From Sporocytophaga myxococcoides DSM 11118 (GTDB taxonomy: Bacteria; Bacteroidota; Bacteroidia; Cytophagales; Cytophagaceae), in contig NZ_KE384560.1 in the NCBI RefSeq assembly GCF_000426725.1, positions 1,200,960-1,264,959 of the forward strand: a stretch of DNA of 64,000 nucleotides, given 5' to 3'. A program made the translations under genes and the position numbers. The notes below the pieces were generated by a model. That model did not search any database and was not told the origin of the DNA. It saw nothing but the letters and a program-made list of their open reading frames with translations. How positions within the stretch are numbered: position 1 is the stretch's first letter; each line of letters opens with the position of its first letter. This document shows positions 8,032 through 16,880 of this stretch, one piece after another.

Positions 8032-9690
8032 TCAGTATTTAACAACCTTTTTGAATTGTTTGCTTTGGTTAGAGTTTATGATGAATACATAGGATCCAGC
8101 TTTTAATTTTGAAAGATCAATATTGAAAGCTTCATTATTTCCAACATGTTTATCTGTTTTTAAAACTTCTTCTCCCATATTGTTAAATACCTGAATCTGA
8201 ATATCTCCTTCTTGTTGAGACAACACAGAAACATAATCTGATGCAGGATTGGGATATAAAGTAAACCCATTAGCTGCTTCATTTACCAGACTTTTCCCTT
8301 CCTCATGAAATACATAGTTACTCTCTCTGGTTAAACTTCTGCCAGGATCACAGCTAAAGGCTGGATTTGTAAATGCTCTGCAAGATGATCCGGAAGCTAG
8401 TTTTGTACCTGGCTTAAATGAAATAGATTCTCCTGCTGTAAAATAGGCTTTTTTGCCTGAAGGAACTACAAAATCTCCTTGAGTTTGAGACAGATTTACA
8501 GCTTTGCCTACTTCAATAAAGCTTGAGGTTTGATATGTTTGGTTGGATGTTAAAGTAGTGTTTTGGAGATATAATGGATTTGAGTTAAGATAATAGATGT
8601 AATAAGTTTCATCATAGAAATTTCCACAAGTAGAGGTACCAAAGGAAAGTTTTACCCTATATAATTTTCCATTAGTTCCAGTACTAAAACTATAAAGGGT
8701 TGACAAATTAATATCACCTATCTGTCCAGTGAAGTTTTGAGTCCAGTATCCGGAAAGTATATTGGTACTATTAATTTGGTCTGTTTCATAAATTTCAATA
8801 GAATAGGTATTTTCCAGTTTATTGGTTCGATAATTACCATATAACCAAACAGATTCCCCTGCACAATAATTAGGCTGGTGCATTTTAGGCAGAACAACAT
8901 ATTTTTTAAATTCTGGTAAGGTTAAATTGGTTGTTATTTTACTCAACTGGCAAGGGGTATAAGCATTTGCGGCGCAGTTATAATCCATTACGTTATTGCT
9001 TCCAGTTGCAGAGCACCATTCATTACTGTTATTTGGGGTATCAGAACATCCGTCATCAGGGTTAGGATTAGTGCTAGTCCAAGTATGTTCTAATCCAAGA
9101 ATATGCCCCATTTCATGATTCAGCTCATTATATCCAACATCCACAGATCCTAAAGTATATCGATACCAATGGCCACCTAAAGCTACTGCCATTACCATCC
9201 TATCAGTTACTCCCACTATCGTAGGATTATTCGTAATAAAAACATTTACTTCTGAAGCTACATTAACTTTATATTCATTATATAATTCATCAGTATATTC
9301 TTTATCAAATTCGTATAGTGAGCTATTATTGTGAAAGTATACACCTTTAAGCTCATATCTAAAATTGGTTGAACATACAGGGGTTGTATTTCCTAGTGGA
9401 AGAATCATAGCAGTATTATTAGCTAATTTAGTATTTGTTGCACTAATCATATCCTGTGCATATAAATAACCATTGTAGGAAGAATTGCCATTGCCATCAT
9501 CTGTTTCTCTGAAATTTCCTGTATGATCATCCTTAAGAATAAAGTGTATATTTAATCTGATATATTTTGGAAAAGCACAAGAGGGTAAAGGACAGCCGGT
9601 TTGCGCACTACTATTTGTTATTATGGCAAAGAATAATAAAATGAATAGTAGTGAAGGCTTTTTAGGAATTTGAATAATAAAATTTCTCAT
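8032..9690 (-). CDS. Secreted M43-type (pappalysin/cytophagalysin-like) metalloprotease with T9SS sorting domain
   Basis: Predicted zinc endopeptidase of 552 aa, exported by T9SS. A signal peptide (1-30, ending SSAQ) precedes the catalytic domain. Zinc ligands lie in HEMGHILGLEH (His192, His196, His202; general base Glu193), followed by the family's DDGCSDTP segment and the Met-turn NNVMDY (Met235). Cys pairs (Cys215, Cys226 and others) suggest disulphides, as in M43. Residues about 375-440 form a beta-helical spacer (SISFKPGTKLASGSSCRAF), and about 475-552 a type A T9SS domain (YPNPASDY, MGEEVLK, LKAGSYVFII). It follows the 9696 gene by 5 bp and is surely co-transcribed. Substrate cannot be told from sequence. 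Confidence 0.9.
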   Translation of the reverse strand: MRNFIIQIPKKPSLLFILLFFAIITNSSAQTGCPLPSCAFPKYIRLNIHFILKDDHTGNFRETDDGNGNSSYNGYLYAQDMISATNTKLANNTAMILPLGNTTPVCSTNFRYELKGVYFHNNSSLYEFDKEYTDELYNEYKVNVASEVNVFITNNPTIVGVTDRMVMAVALGGHWYRYTLGSVDVGYNELNHEMGHILGLEHTWTSTNPNPDDGCSDTPNNSNEWCSATGSNNVMDYNCAANAYTPCQLSKITTNLTLPEFKKYVVLPKMHQPNYCAGESVWLYGNYRTNKLENTYSIEIYETDQINSTNILSGYWTQNFTGQIGDINLSTLYSFSTGTNGKLYRVKLSFGTSTCGNFYDETYYIYYLNSNPLYLQNTTLTSNQTYQTSSFIEVGKAVNLSQTQGDFVVPSGKKAYFTAGESISFKPGTKLASGSSCRAFTNPAFSCDPGRSLTRESNYVFHEEGKSLVNEAANGFTLYPNPASDYVSVLSQQEGDIQIQVFNNMGEEVLKTDKHVGNNEAFNIDLSKLKAGSYVFIINSNQSKQFKKVVKY

Positions 9691-9695
9691 GCCGA

Positions 9696-10538
9696 TTAAT
9701 TAATTTTTTTCTTCAATTCCAAGTATAATTTTTCTAAAGCTTCATTCTTCTTTTCAAGCTCATCATTCTTTTCTTTTAATTGGAATAGATATAAAGTCAG
9801 CTCTTCAATTTTGGCCATTTGGAGGCGACTCATTTCAGCCAAAGAAATTCCATTATTTTCAACTTCTTTCGCCGATGGGATTTCTGGTAGGTGGCGCTCC
9901 GACTCTACAAAAAGCTTTAGGCTATCAAGAGGTCTTAAATTGTATGTTTTGTCAAATACATAGTCAGGCCAGTCTTCTGACATTTTAACATCGATTTCCT
10001 CACAAATAATTTTTCCATCGACTGCTAATTTATAGCCAGAAGGGATTGTATTTGATGTCCCTACACTAAGCCCAGTTAAAAAATATCCAGTATAAGTTCC
10101 GAAATTATAACTTCCAGCAACAGGCGAAATAGATACTCCTAATTTTGCTAATGTACTTGTAGAATATCCATCAATAATATTTATTTCTGGGGAGATAAAT
10201 TTAAGTACAGAGTTGGCATAAATAAATGATCCATAAGTTCCACTTCCGATACCAATATTAAGCTTTGAAGTTTGTCCATCGCTTGAAATAGATACAATTG
10301 GGGAAGGTTCATAACCACCTGTGATATTATTTCCACTTATCCCTTTGATTTGAAGAACAGAAGTTTTGTTAATTCCAGAATTTTGAACAGGAATTAAGCC
10401 AATGCCAACTTTTCCTGCCGGAGAAAGGCTGTAATTAGTGTTGTAAATGTCATTGCTGTTTGTACTCCATTGGCTAAAAGCAAACTGACTTGATAAACTA
10501 AATAAAAGCAAAAAGCTTGATTTGAAGATTTTTTTCAT
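9696..10538 (-). CDS. Secreted protein with tail-fibre/endosialidase-chaperone-like coiled-coil C terminus
   Basis: 280 aa with a signal peptide (1-22, ending AFSQ). Residues about 25-180 are a Gly/Ser/Asn-rich, beta-prone region resembling the repetitive shaft of trimeric fibre proteins. The end has the conserved Bacteroidota motif set VKMSEDWPDYVFDKTYNLRP, then HLPEIPSAKEVENNGISL, and a C-terminal coiled coil (about 235-280, regular Leu/Glu/Lys heptads). Such proteins are widespread in the phylum and look like trimeric surface or matrix fibres; no enzymatic residues are apparent. It is the first gene of a two-gene operon with the M43 protease, which might act on it or share its export. Confidence 0.72.
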   Translation of the reverse strand: MKKIFKSSFLLLFSLSSQFAFSQWSTNSNDIYNTNYSLSPAGKVGIGLIPVQNSGINKTSVLQIKGISGNNITGGYEPSPIVSISSDGQTSKLNIGIGSGTYGSFIYANSVLKFISPEINIIDGYSTSTLAKLGVSISPVAGSYNFGTYTGYFLTGLSVGTSNTIPSGYKLAVDGKIICEEIDVKMSEDWPDYVFDKTYNLRPLDSLKLFVESERHLPEIPSAKEVENNGISLAEMSRLQMAKIEELTLYLFQLKEKNDELEKKNEALEKLYLELKKKIN

Positions 10539-10865
10539 AAAATGATGTTTAGGTTTAGTAGGACTAATTTAGGTATTTTGTCTAAACTTTCACATGTTTA
10601 ATGCTTAAATTGTTACTTTTGTAGATGAAAAATAAGGCATTGTGAGTTAAATTGTTGATTTATAGTGTAAAACTTATTTTTGTATTCCGTAAAAAAAAAT
10701 GATAATACAAGATATGAATGGAGTGGATTATTAAAACTTAAGAGTTAGATTTTTTGGAGAAATAGGTTTTATGAAACAGTCGGTTGGTTTATACAAATTT
10801 ATACCTTTGCTTAGGCAAAAAGATACATAGTTTAATGATTCACAGATAAAAAAGTTTAATGATAT
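10539..10865. other. Intergenic stretch without a recognised gene
   Basis: 327 bp, strongly A/T-rich. It must hold the promoter of the minus-strand 9696/8032 operon, but the only minus-strand TAnnTTTG match (TAAATTTG, plus coordinates 10794-10801) lies about 255 bp upstream of the start and has no well-spaced TTG. No ORF, hairpin or repeat of note was seen. Confidence 0.5.
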
Positions 10866-11513
10866 TTAAATATTTATCTGCTTTAACACCTGCTCATTAA
10901 TCTCATGTTTACCATTAAAAATGATCACTTTTAAATTCTTAAACTTAGAGCCAAGTAATTCTATTTCCTTTAAATGCTCTTCTTTTAACAGTGGATCTCT
11001 GTCGCCATAAACAATAAAAACATTCCTTTCCTGAAAGGTTTCCATGCTAAACTGAAAATCCGTATTCAGATCCGGAGGAAAGATTCCCGCCCATAAGACC
11101 AGCTTGTCAAAGTTCTTTTTCTTACCCACTGCCCATCTGCATACCGTTGCTACTCCTTGTGAAAAGCCTAATATGTTAAGTTTAAATTGACTTGCAGGAA
11201 AACCTTGGGTTATTTCAATATATAGCTTTTCAAGATACTCCACATAATCTTCAATATCTCTTTCACGCTCTTCTTTAGTCATCCAGGTTGCACCAACTCT
11301 TCCGCTGAAACCTTCAAGATAAAACCTTGATAAGGCTTCTGGAGCTACTATCAAAGTTTTACCGTCATCCAATGCTTTAAATTTATCAATAAAGTAAGGA
11401 GCCAGCTGACCATAACCATGGCATACAATCCAGATACTTTTGGTTTGCTCATTCATCTCTCCGAGTGTACAATAGCGAGCAGTTTTTTCAACTTTAAGAA
11501 AATGCGTTTTCAT
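10866..11513 (-). CDS. Alpha/beta-hydrolase, phospholipase/carboxylesterase (YpfH/Est) type
   Basis: Small esterase-like serine hydrolase, 215 aa from the chosen start. The nucleophile elbow is GFSQG, the acid lies in VYGDRDPLL, and the His in NGKHEI; HGYGQLA supplies the oxyanion hole. The start at 11513 is preferred over the longer frame from 11537 because GGGAAGGA sits 5 nt upstream of it, and the extra eight residues would come from an inserted element. No signal peptide, so cytoplasmic. A MITE-like insertion lies 12 bp beyond the Shine-Dalgarno, in the leader or promoter. A dead paralogue lies 3 kb away at 7499-7840. Natural substrate unknown. Confidence 0.85.
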   Translation of the reverse strand: MKTHFLKVEKTARYCTLGEMNEQTKSIWIVCHGYGQLAPYFIDKFKALDDGKTLIVAPEALSRFYLEGFSGRVGATWMTKEERERDIEDYVEYLEKLYIEITQGFPASQFKLNILGFSQGVATVCRWAVGKKKNFDKLVLWAGIFPPDLNTDFQFSMETFQERNVFIVYGDRDPLLKEEHLKEIELLGSKFKNLKVIIFNGKHEINEQVLKQINI

Positions 11514-11525
11514 AGAATTCCTTCC

Positions 11526-11805
11526 CTGTCCAAACAAAAACTGAAGATTAATCTGAACTGGGATTTATGGGATAATAGGATCGACAGGATTATCTTGCAA
11601 ATAATCCTGCATCACCCTCAACCTTTAAATCCAGGATCATACATTGCTCCTGATATAGGTTTAAACAATGTCAATTCTCAAACATGATTAATAGAAAAAA
11701 GTATATTTTCAAGGAGCTTGAATAAACTGTCAATCATTTCAAGTAATCCTGTCTATCATTTAATCCCCCAAATCCCAGTTCAGACAATTTTTTAACTGTC
11801 CAAAC
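11526..11805. mobile_element. MITE-like insertion with 10-bp direct repeats and inverted-repeat ends
   Basis: The exact 10-mer CTGTCCAAAC occurs at 11526-11535 and 11796-11805. Between them lie 260 bp whose ends are imperfect inverted repeats: 11552-11597 pairs with about 11731-11783 (shared core TCTGAACTGGGATTT, then an ACAGGATTA block). A nested hairpin (AGGATTAT/ATAATCCT) sits at about 11586-11607. The interior has no credible ORF, so any movement would need a transposase in trans. The TCTGAACTGGGATT-type motif resembles short dispersed repeats I recall from other Bacteroidota genomes, but this was not checked. The insertion separates the hydrolase from its likely original upstream region. 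Confidence 0.62.
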
Positions 11806-11869
11806 ATAAAAATTTATTTTCTATTTTTAGAGCAGACTCGTATATCCGAGCTAGGCAAATCTGTCAGAT

Positions 11870-13198
11870 ATGAAAAAAATATTGGTACTAGGAGCTGGAA
11901 GATCATCTTCTGCATTGATCGCTTATCTTTTAAAAGTCTCTGCAACAAATGGCTGGAAGTTAACAGTAGCAGATGCTGATGAAAAACTGATCAATGGGAA
12001 ATTAAAGAATCATCCCTCTGGCATTTCTTTAATTTTTGATATCAATAATGAAGAGCAGAGGAAAAAGGAGATAGGAAGTCATCATCTTGTGATATCACTA
12101 CTTCCTCCGCACCTACATATCCTTGCGGCCAGGGAATGTCTAAATATGTCGGTTCCGTTTATGACAGCTTCTTATGTATCTCAGGAAATACAAGCGCTTG
12201 ATAAAGAAGCAAAAGAAAGGGGTTTGTTAATACTGATGGAAAGTGGTCTTGACCCAGGCATTGATCATATGTCTGCAATGGAAGAGATTGATAAAATTAA
12301 AGCTGAGGGTGGGTCACTTATTAGTTTTAAGTCCTATACAGGTGGCCTGGTTGCTCCTGAATCTGATACCAATCCGTGGCACTATAAAATAAGCTGGAAC
12401 CCGCGCAATGTTGTCCTTGCCGGACAAGGTACTGTAAAATATCTGGAAAACGGAATCTATAAATATGTCCCCTATCATCGTCTTTTTTCAAGAATTGACA
12501 ATATTGAAGTGGATGATGCCGGAAGGTTTGAGGGGTACCTGAACAGGGATTCGTTAAAATATATAGAGCTCTATGGCTTAAGCGGAATAGATACTTTTAT
12601 CAGAGGTACACTCAGGGGAGAAGGGTATTGCAGCGCCTGGGATTGCCTTGTTCAGCTTGGTCTTACGGAGGATTCATATACAATTGATCTGCCGTCAGAC
12701 GCTGCTTTTACAAATCTGATGGAGTCATATTTGCCGGCAGGAACAGGTAGCGTAATAGACAGAACAATCAAGTACCTTGGTTTGCCTCTGCAAAGTAATG
12801 AGATACAACTAATGAAATGGCTTGGTTTGTTTGATCCGGGTAATAAAATCAAACTTTCAAATGCTACACCTGCTCAGCACCTACAGAGCCTGCTTGAAGA
12901 GAAGTGGAAGTTGGAAACAAATGATAAAGACAGAATCGTTATGATTCATTATTTTGAATATAAAATAGGAGGTGAAATATTCCGTAAATCTTCTTCTTTG
13001 GTGGTAAATGGAGATGATCAGATAAATACTGCGATGGCCAAAACTGTAGGTTTACCTCTTGGTATAGCGGCTAAACTTTTAATGGAAGGGAAGATCAAAC
13101 TTGCCGGAGTGCATGTACCTACAAGTAAAGAATTATATTATCCCATCCTTCGGGAATTGGAACAGGAAGGAATCAAATTTAAAATGAAAGAATTGTAA
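11870..13198 (+). CDS. Saccharopine dehydrogenase family protein (saccharopine reductase-like)
   Basis: NAD(P)-dependent oxidoreductase, 442 aa, acting in lysine (alpha-aminoadipate/saccharopine) metabolism if the family function holds. The Rossmann fold is at the N terminus (KKILVLGAGRSSSALIAYLL, nucleotide-binding GAGRSS at 8-13), with VISLLPPHLH and MTASYVS following, then the substrate-domain signature MESGLDPGIDHMSAM (about 125-139) and SYTGGLVAPESDTNPWHYK. Length suits the stand-alone LYS9-like enzyme, without the ketoglutarate reductase half found in fused forms. It is monocistronic, convergent with trmN6 with only 8 bp between stops. Confidence 0.88.
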   Translation: MKKILVLGAGRSSSALIAYLLKVSATNGWKLTVADADEKLINGKLKNHPSGISLIFDINNEEQRKKEIGSHHLVISLLPPHLHILAARECLNMSVPFMTASYVSQEIQALDKEAKERGLLILMESGLDPGIDHMSAMEEIDKIKAEGGSLISFKSYTGGLVAPESDTNPWHYKISWNPRNVVLAGQGTVKYLENGIYKYVPYHRLFSRIDNIEVDDAGRFEGYLNRDSLKYIELYGLSGIDTFIRGTLRGEGYCSAWDCLVQLGLTEDSYTIDLPSDAAFTNLMESYLPAGTGSVIDRTIKYLGLPLQSNEIQLMKWLGLFDPGNKIKLSNATPAQHLQSLLEEKWKLETNDKDRIVMIHYFEYKIGGEIFRKSSSLVVNGDDQINTAMAKTVGLPLGIAAKLLMEGKIKLAGVHVPTSKELYYPILRELEQEGIKFKMKEL

Positions 13199-13206
13199 AA
13201 CTATCT

Positions 13207-13917
13207 TTAAAGAAAAAGATAATAGGGACGAAGCAGGTCAGAAAATTCAGAGGTGTACTGGCCTTCAGAATTTTTGATAATGAAGGATTTATTAGATGCA
13301 GTTGCAGGTGTACTGCTATAACAATCAATTACCCGTATTATTTTTCCTTCACTCTTATCTTTAATCTCAAGTCTATGTTGAAGAAAAAGTTTTACCTCTT
13401 TAAGAATCTCTTCAAATAGAGAGGCCTCATAAGGTGGAAGTAAAACATAAAATTTCCCTTGAAATGACAAAAGACTAGCAACAGATTCCGAAAGGTCCGT
13501 CAAAGAAAGGGTTGTATTGTGGATAGCTTTATTTAGTTTAGGATTGGGCGATAATAAATGATTGGTGAAAAAGGGGGGATTTGAAACAATGAGATCATAT
13601 TTCTTCATTGCAGATGCACTGAAGTTTTGAATAGACGAAGAGAATATGTGAAGCCTGTTATTCCATTGGCTGTTTTTGAAATTTTCTTCGGATTGCAAAG
13701 CTGCATCTACATCTATTTCAACTGCGTCAATTTCTGCAGATGATTTTTGCGCAAGCATTAGTGAAAGTAAACCTGTACCGCTTCCTATGTCCAGTATGTT
13801 TTTAGCATCACCAGGATCAATATAAGCACCGAAAATGCATGAGTCGGTGCAGACTTTCATACCTGTTTTCTCCTGGTTGACTTGAAACTGCTTGAATCTG
13901 AAATAAGAATTCCCCAC
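13207..13917 (-). CDS. trmN6: tRNA1(Val) adenine-37 N6-methyltransferase
   Basis: SAM-dependent methyltransferase of 236 aa. It opens with FRFKQFQVNQEKTGMKVCTDSCIFGAY, shared by the YfiC/TrmN6 group, then motif I LDIGSGTGLLSLML (about 41-54), AVEIDVDAA, and the N6-adenine methylase catalytic motif NPPFF (about 114-118). The NPPF motif with this N terminus separates it from other class I methylases. It is the last gene of a minus-strand run aroQ, class V aminotransferase, rnhA, trmN6. Confidence 0.88.
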   Translation of the reverse strand: MGNSYFRFKQFQVNQEKTGMKVCTDSCIFGAYIDPGDAKNILDIGSGTGLLSLMLAQKSSAEIDAVEIDVDAALQSEENFKNSQWNNRLHIFSSSIQNFSASAMKKYDLIVSNPPFFTNHLLSPNPKLNKAIHNTTLSLTDLSESVASLLSFQGKFYVLLPPYEASLFEEILKEVKLFLQHRLEIKDKSEGKIIRVIDCYSSTPATASNKSFIIKNSEGQYTSEFSDLLRPYYLFL

Positions 13918-13937
13918 TTTAAATAAAATAAATTATA

Positions 13938-14411
13938 TTAAAATAAGCTATCCCTGCTGTTAGCACTTCTTTCGTAGCCTTCGTCAATTAATAGCTTCGG
14001 ACCTTCTGCGCTTTTTACTGCAAGTCTGTCACAGATTTCATTTTCTACATTCCCTGCATGACCTTTCACCCATTGAAATTTGACTTCATGTTTCTTGTAG
14101 ACTTCAATGAACTTTCGCCACAGGTCTTCATTCTTTTTGTCCTTAAAATTCTTTTTTACCCAACCCCATATCCAGCCTTTTTCCACAGCATCAACAACAT
14201 ACTTAGAGTCTGAGTATATTGTTACCTGTTGCCCCGGTTCCTTTAAAGCCTCAAGTCCTTTTATCACGGCAAGAAGCTCCATTCTATTGTTAGTTGTAAG
14301 TCTGAATCCTTCAGAAAGCTCTTTTCTATGTTGCTTGTATTTAAGCACAGTGCCATAGCCTCCTGGTCCAGGATTTCCTTTTGCAGCGCCGTCAGTATAA
14401 ATGACAATCAT
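13938..14411 (-). CDS. rnhA: Ribonuclease HI
   Basis: Cleaves the RNA strand of RNA-DNA hybrids (R-loops, primers). At 157 aa it matches the family. The full catalytic set is present: Asp7 (YTDGAAKGNPGPGG), Glu45 (TTNNRMEL), Asp68 (IYSDSKYVVDA), Asp128 (ENEICDRLA) and His118 (VKGHAG). The start lies 2 bp after the stop of the aminotransferase gene, so translation is probably coupled. Confidence 0.97.
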   Translation of the reverse strand: MIVIYTDGAAKGNPGPGGYGTVLKYKQHRKELSEGFRLTTNNRMELLAVIKGLEALKEPGQQVTIYSDSKYVVDAVEKGWIWGWVKKNFKDKKNEDLWRKFIEVYKKHEVKFQWVKGHAGNVENEICDRLAVKSAEGPKLLIDEGYERSANSRDSLF

Positions 14412-14413
14412 GT

Positions 14414-15475
14414 TTATCGCAATGTGTTTTTGAGGAAAGTTTTCAATTGTCTTATCTCCTGTTCTTCAATAGCAGGAAAATTGGCAATCCTGAAAGTGTC
14501 GGATTTCCATGTTCCATAGCCATTGCCAAGAGTGATGCCGGCTTTTAACGACTGCTCTTTTATATTTTTTATAAATGAAGGATCACCCTTTACGGTTATA
14601 ACTGTATCTGAACGCAATTGATTTTCTGTTACCAATGGTTTCACAGACTGAAACCCACGCAGAAAATTATACCATTCGTCTGATTGCATTTTTATTCTTT
14701 GATTAATATTGCCGATAGGAGGTACACATTCCAATACTTTCTTTAATAAAACTATATCAAGGATGTTAGGCGTATGCGTTGTCTGATACTTCAGCATATT
14801 TTCGTGAAGATTCACAAAGCTGTTGTAATGTTTGTTGTGGCCAAGCTCCAGACCTTTGGTAACAGCTTTTGGAGAGCATATCAATAGTGCGAGACCTGAG
14901 GGGAGGCCAAAACACTTTTGTACTGAAGCATACCAAATGTCAGCAATAGAGAAGTCCAGATAGACACCACCCATAGATGAAGTTGCATCTACAGCTATTA
15001 GCTTTTCGGGAAAAGAAGATCTGATTTCAGAGAGTTGGTCATTCCGGATTTGAGTTCCATTTGACGTCTCGTTTTGGGTTAAAGCTATCAAATCACATAC
15101 TAAACCGTCTTTCAACATTTCAGCATGAACAACTTCATTTATATTAAATCTATAGCCAATTGTTTTTAGACCCAATTTACGGTTAGTATCCAGCCATTTT
15201 TCACCAAATGCTCCATTGTATAAATGGAAAGACTGTTCTTTGATAAAAGATTGCGCAATAATTTCCCAGCATTCTGTCGCGGAAGAAACAAAATAAACAA
15301 AGTAATCTTCCGGCAACAAAAGTTTGTTCCTGATCAGTTGAGCACAGTCTCTATAAAGTTCCATAAATCCGGAACTTCTGTGGTTCATACTTAATATTCC
15401 CGAATCAAAAGCTTCATTCAGAAAGTCTTTTACCTGTTTGTAAATTTTCGAAGGTCCGGGATAAAAGGTAATCAT
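14414..15475 (-). CDS. Class V aminotransferase, phosphoserine aminotransferase-like
   Basis: PLP-dependent enzyme, 353 aa. Visible fold-type I features are the ITFYPGPSKI start, SMNHRSSGF, the phosphate-binding SSATECW (about 64-70), AVDATSSMGG with the pyridine-binding Asp163, and ASVQKCFGLPSG with the Schiff-base Lys187. The sequence is nearest to SerC-type proteins but diverges around the phosphoserine-binding region, so serine synthesis is likely rather than certain. Its start codon shares one base with the stop of aroQ (TAATG), showing tight coupling. Confidence 0.82.
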   Translation of the reverse strand: MITFYPGPSKIYKQVKDFLNEAFDSGILSMNHRSSGFMELYRDCAQLIRNKLLLPEDYFVYFVSSATECWEIIAQSFIKEQSFHLYNGAFGEKWLDTNRKLGLKTIGYRFNINEVVHAEMLKDGLVCDLIALTQNETSNGTQIRNDQLSEIRSSFPEKLIAVDATSSMGGVYLDFSIADIWYASVQKCFGLPSGLALLICSPKAVTKGLELGHNKHYNSFVNLHENMLKYQTTHTPNILDIVLLKKVLECVPPIGNINQRIKMQSDEWYNFLRGFQSVKPLVTENQLRSDTVITVKGDPSFIKNIKEQSLKAGITLGNGYGTWKSDTFRIANFPAIEEQEIRQLKTFLKNTLR

Positions 15476-15900
15476 TATTTTTTGAGTGAAAGGAATTGAT
15501 AAACAGCAAGACGATAGCTGTCCATTCCAAAACCAGAAATCACGCCTTTACAGTTCTTTGCCAGCATACTTTTATGTCTGTAATCTTCTCTTGAATATAC
15601 ATTAGAGAGATGTACCTCATATACTGGCGTTTTAATACCTGCAATTGCGTCAGAGATGGCAATAGAGGTATGAGTATAAGCGCCTGCATTCAATACGATT
15701 CCGTCATAGGAGAATCCAGTTTCATGAAGTTTATTAATGATTTCTCCTTCAACATTTGATTGATAATATTCCAATCCAGCTTGAGGAAATTCAGCAGTTA
15801 ATTTTTTAAAATAGTCTGCAAATGATTCGGAACCGTATATGGAAGTCTCGCGGATGCCTAGCAAATTTAAATTTGGTCCGTTTATAATAATGATTTTCAT
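15475..15900 (-). CDS. aroQ: Type II 3-dehydroquinate dehydratase
   Basis: Third step of the shikimate pathway. At 141 aa it has the expected dodecameric type II length. Signatures: INGPNLNLLGIRE at the N terminus, IYGSESF carrying the catalytic Tyr, LNAGAYTHTS, and VHLSNVYSREDYRHKS with the catalytic His and lid Arg. It heads a minus-strand operon and diverges from xerD with only 29 bp between start codons, so the two promoters must overlap or lie inside the genes. Confidence 0.96.
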   Translation of the reverse strand: MKIIIINGPNLNLLGIRETSIYGSESFADYFKKLTAEFPQAGLEYYQSNVEGEIINKLHETGFSYDGIVLNAGAYTHTSIAISDAIAGIKTPVYEVHLSNVYSREDYRHKSMLAKNCKGVISGFGMDSYRLAVYQFLSLKK

Positions 15901-15929
15901 GAATCCTTTATTGCTGTTAAATTTATAAT

Positions 15930-16829
15930 ATGAATTGGGATCTCCTGCTAAAGCAATTTAAAAATTACCTTAAGTTAGAGAAGTCGTTATCGATAAATTC
16001 TATTGATGCGTACGTGCATGATGTTGTAAAACTAAGACAGTTTTTAGAAATCTCCAATAAGGAATGTAACCCTGCCCGGCTTACTTATAATGATCTGGTA
16101 GACTTCCTTGTTTTTCTCTCGGAACTTGGGATGTCTCCTAATTCACAGGCGAGAATTATTTCAGGAATAAAAGGTTTTTACAGGTTTCTGATGATAGAAG
16201 AGATTGTCACAAATGATCCATCCGCACTTCTTGAAAGTCCCAAACTAGGAAGGAAACTGCCAGATACATTGAGCTTTCCGGAGATAGAAGAATTACTTAA
16301 TTCTATCGATATGTCAACCATGGAAGGAACAAGAAATCGAGCAATGCTGGAGACTTTGTACAGCTCAGGTCTTAGAGTTTCTGAGCTTGTAGAGCTCCGG
16401 CTTAATAATGTATATGCAGATCAGGGTTTTTTAAGGGTAATAGGTAAAGGAAGCAAGGAAAGACTGGTGCCAGTAGGCAGAGAGGCGTTAAAATTCATCA
16501 ATATTTATGTAAAAGAGGTACGCTGCCACCTGGTAGCTAAACCGGGTTCAGAAAACCATGTATTTTTAAACAGGAGAGGAGCAGGCCTTACCAGAGTAAT
16601 GGTATTTACCATTATAAAAAAACTGGCGAAAGATTTAGGAATGAAAAAAAGTATTAGTCCCCATACTTTCAGACATTCTTTCGCAACCCATTTGATTGAA
16701 GGGGGGGCCGATTTAAGAGCAGTCCAGGAAATGCTCGGTCATGAGTCCATCACAACTACAGAGATTTATACCCACCTGGACAGAGATTATCTAAAACAAA
16801 TTATTAAAGATTTTCACCCTAGAAGTTAA
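15930..16829 (+). CDS. xerD: Tyrosine recombinase XerD (chromosome dimer resolution)
   Basis: 299 aa with a SAM-like N-terminal core-binding domain (about 1-90) and a C-terminal catalytic domain. All active-site residues are in place: Arg149 (SGLRVSEL), Lys173 (GKGSKERL), His245 and Arg248 (HTFRHSFATHL), His271 (LGHESITTTE) and nucleophile Tyr280 (IYTHLD). Together with FtsK encoded at 21060 it resolves chromosome dimers at dif. The length and lack of accessory domains favour the housekeeping enzyme over a phage or integron integrase. No attachment site or integron array is adjacent. Confidence 0.93.
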   Translation: MNWDLLLKQFKNYLKLEKSLSINSIDAYVHDVVKLRQFLEISNKECNPARLTYNDLVDFLVFLSELGMSPNSQARIISGIKGFYRFLMIEEIVTNDPSALLESPKLGRKLPDTLSFPEIEELLNSIDMSTMEGTRNRAMLETLYSSGLRVSELVELRLNNVYADQGFLRVIGKGSKERLVPVGREALKFINIYVKEVRCHLVAKPGSENHVFLNRRGAGLTRVMVFTIIKKLAKDLGMKKSISPHTFRHSFATHLIEGGADLRAVQEMLGHESITTTEIYTHLDRDYLKQIIKDFHPRS

Positions 16830-16853
16830 CCACCCAAAGACTAACGCAAAGAT
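16830..16853 (+). repeat. Short A/C-rich dispersed-repeat-like tract
   Basis: CCACCCAAAGACTAACGCAAAG begins directly after the xerD stop. It resembles the CACAAAGACACAAAG-type intergenic tracts found in many Bacteroidota genomes, but only one degenerate copy is here. Confidence 0.3.
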
Positions 16854-16880
16854 TTGTTTGCAGGAAAGCAGTTATAATTA

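Noticed and set aside
10614-10621. TACTTTTG plus-strand motif in the 10539-10865 gap
   Set aside because: No plus-strand gene lies downstream, so it is a chance match in A/T-rich DNA.
11418-11687. Plus-strand frame of 89 codons over the hydrolase start and the MITE-like element
   Set aside because: It spans the gene boundary and the insertion, has no ribosome site and no family resemblance.
15930-16829. XerD as part of an integron or prophage
   Set aside because: All housekeeping features, no attachment sites, cassettes or phage genes nearby; FtsK is also in the window.
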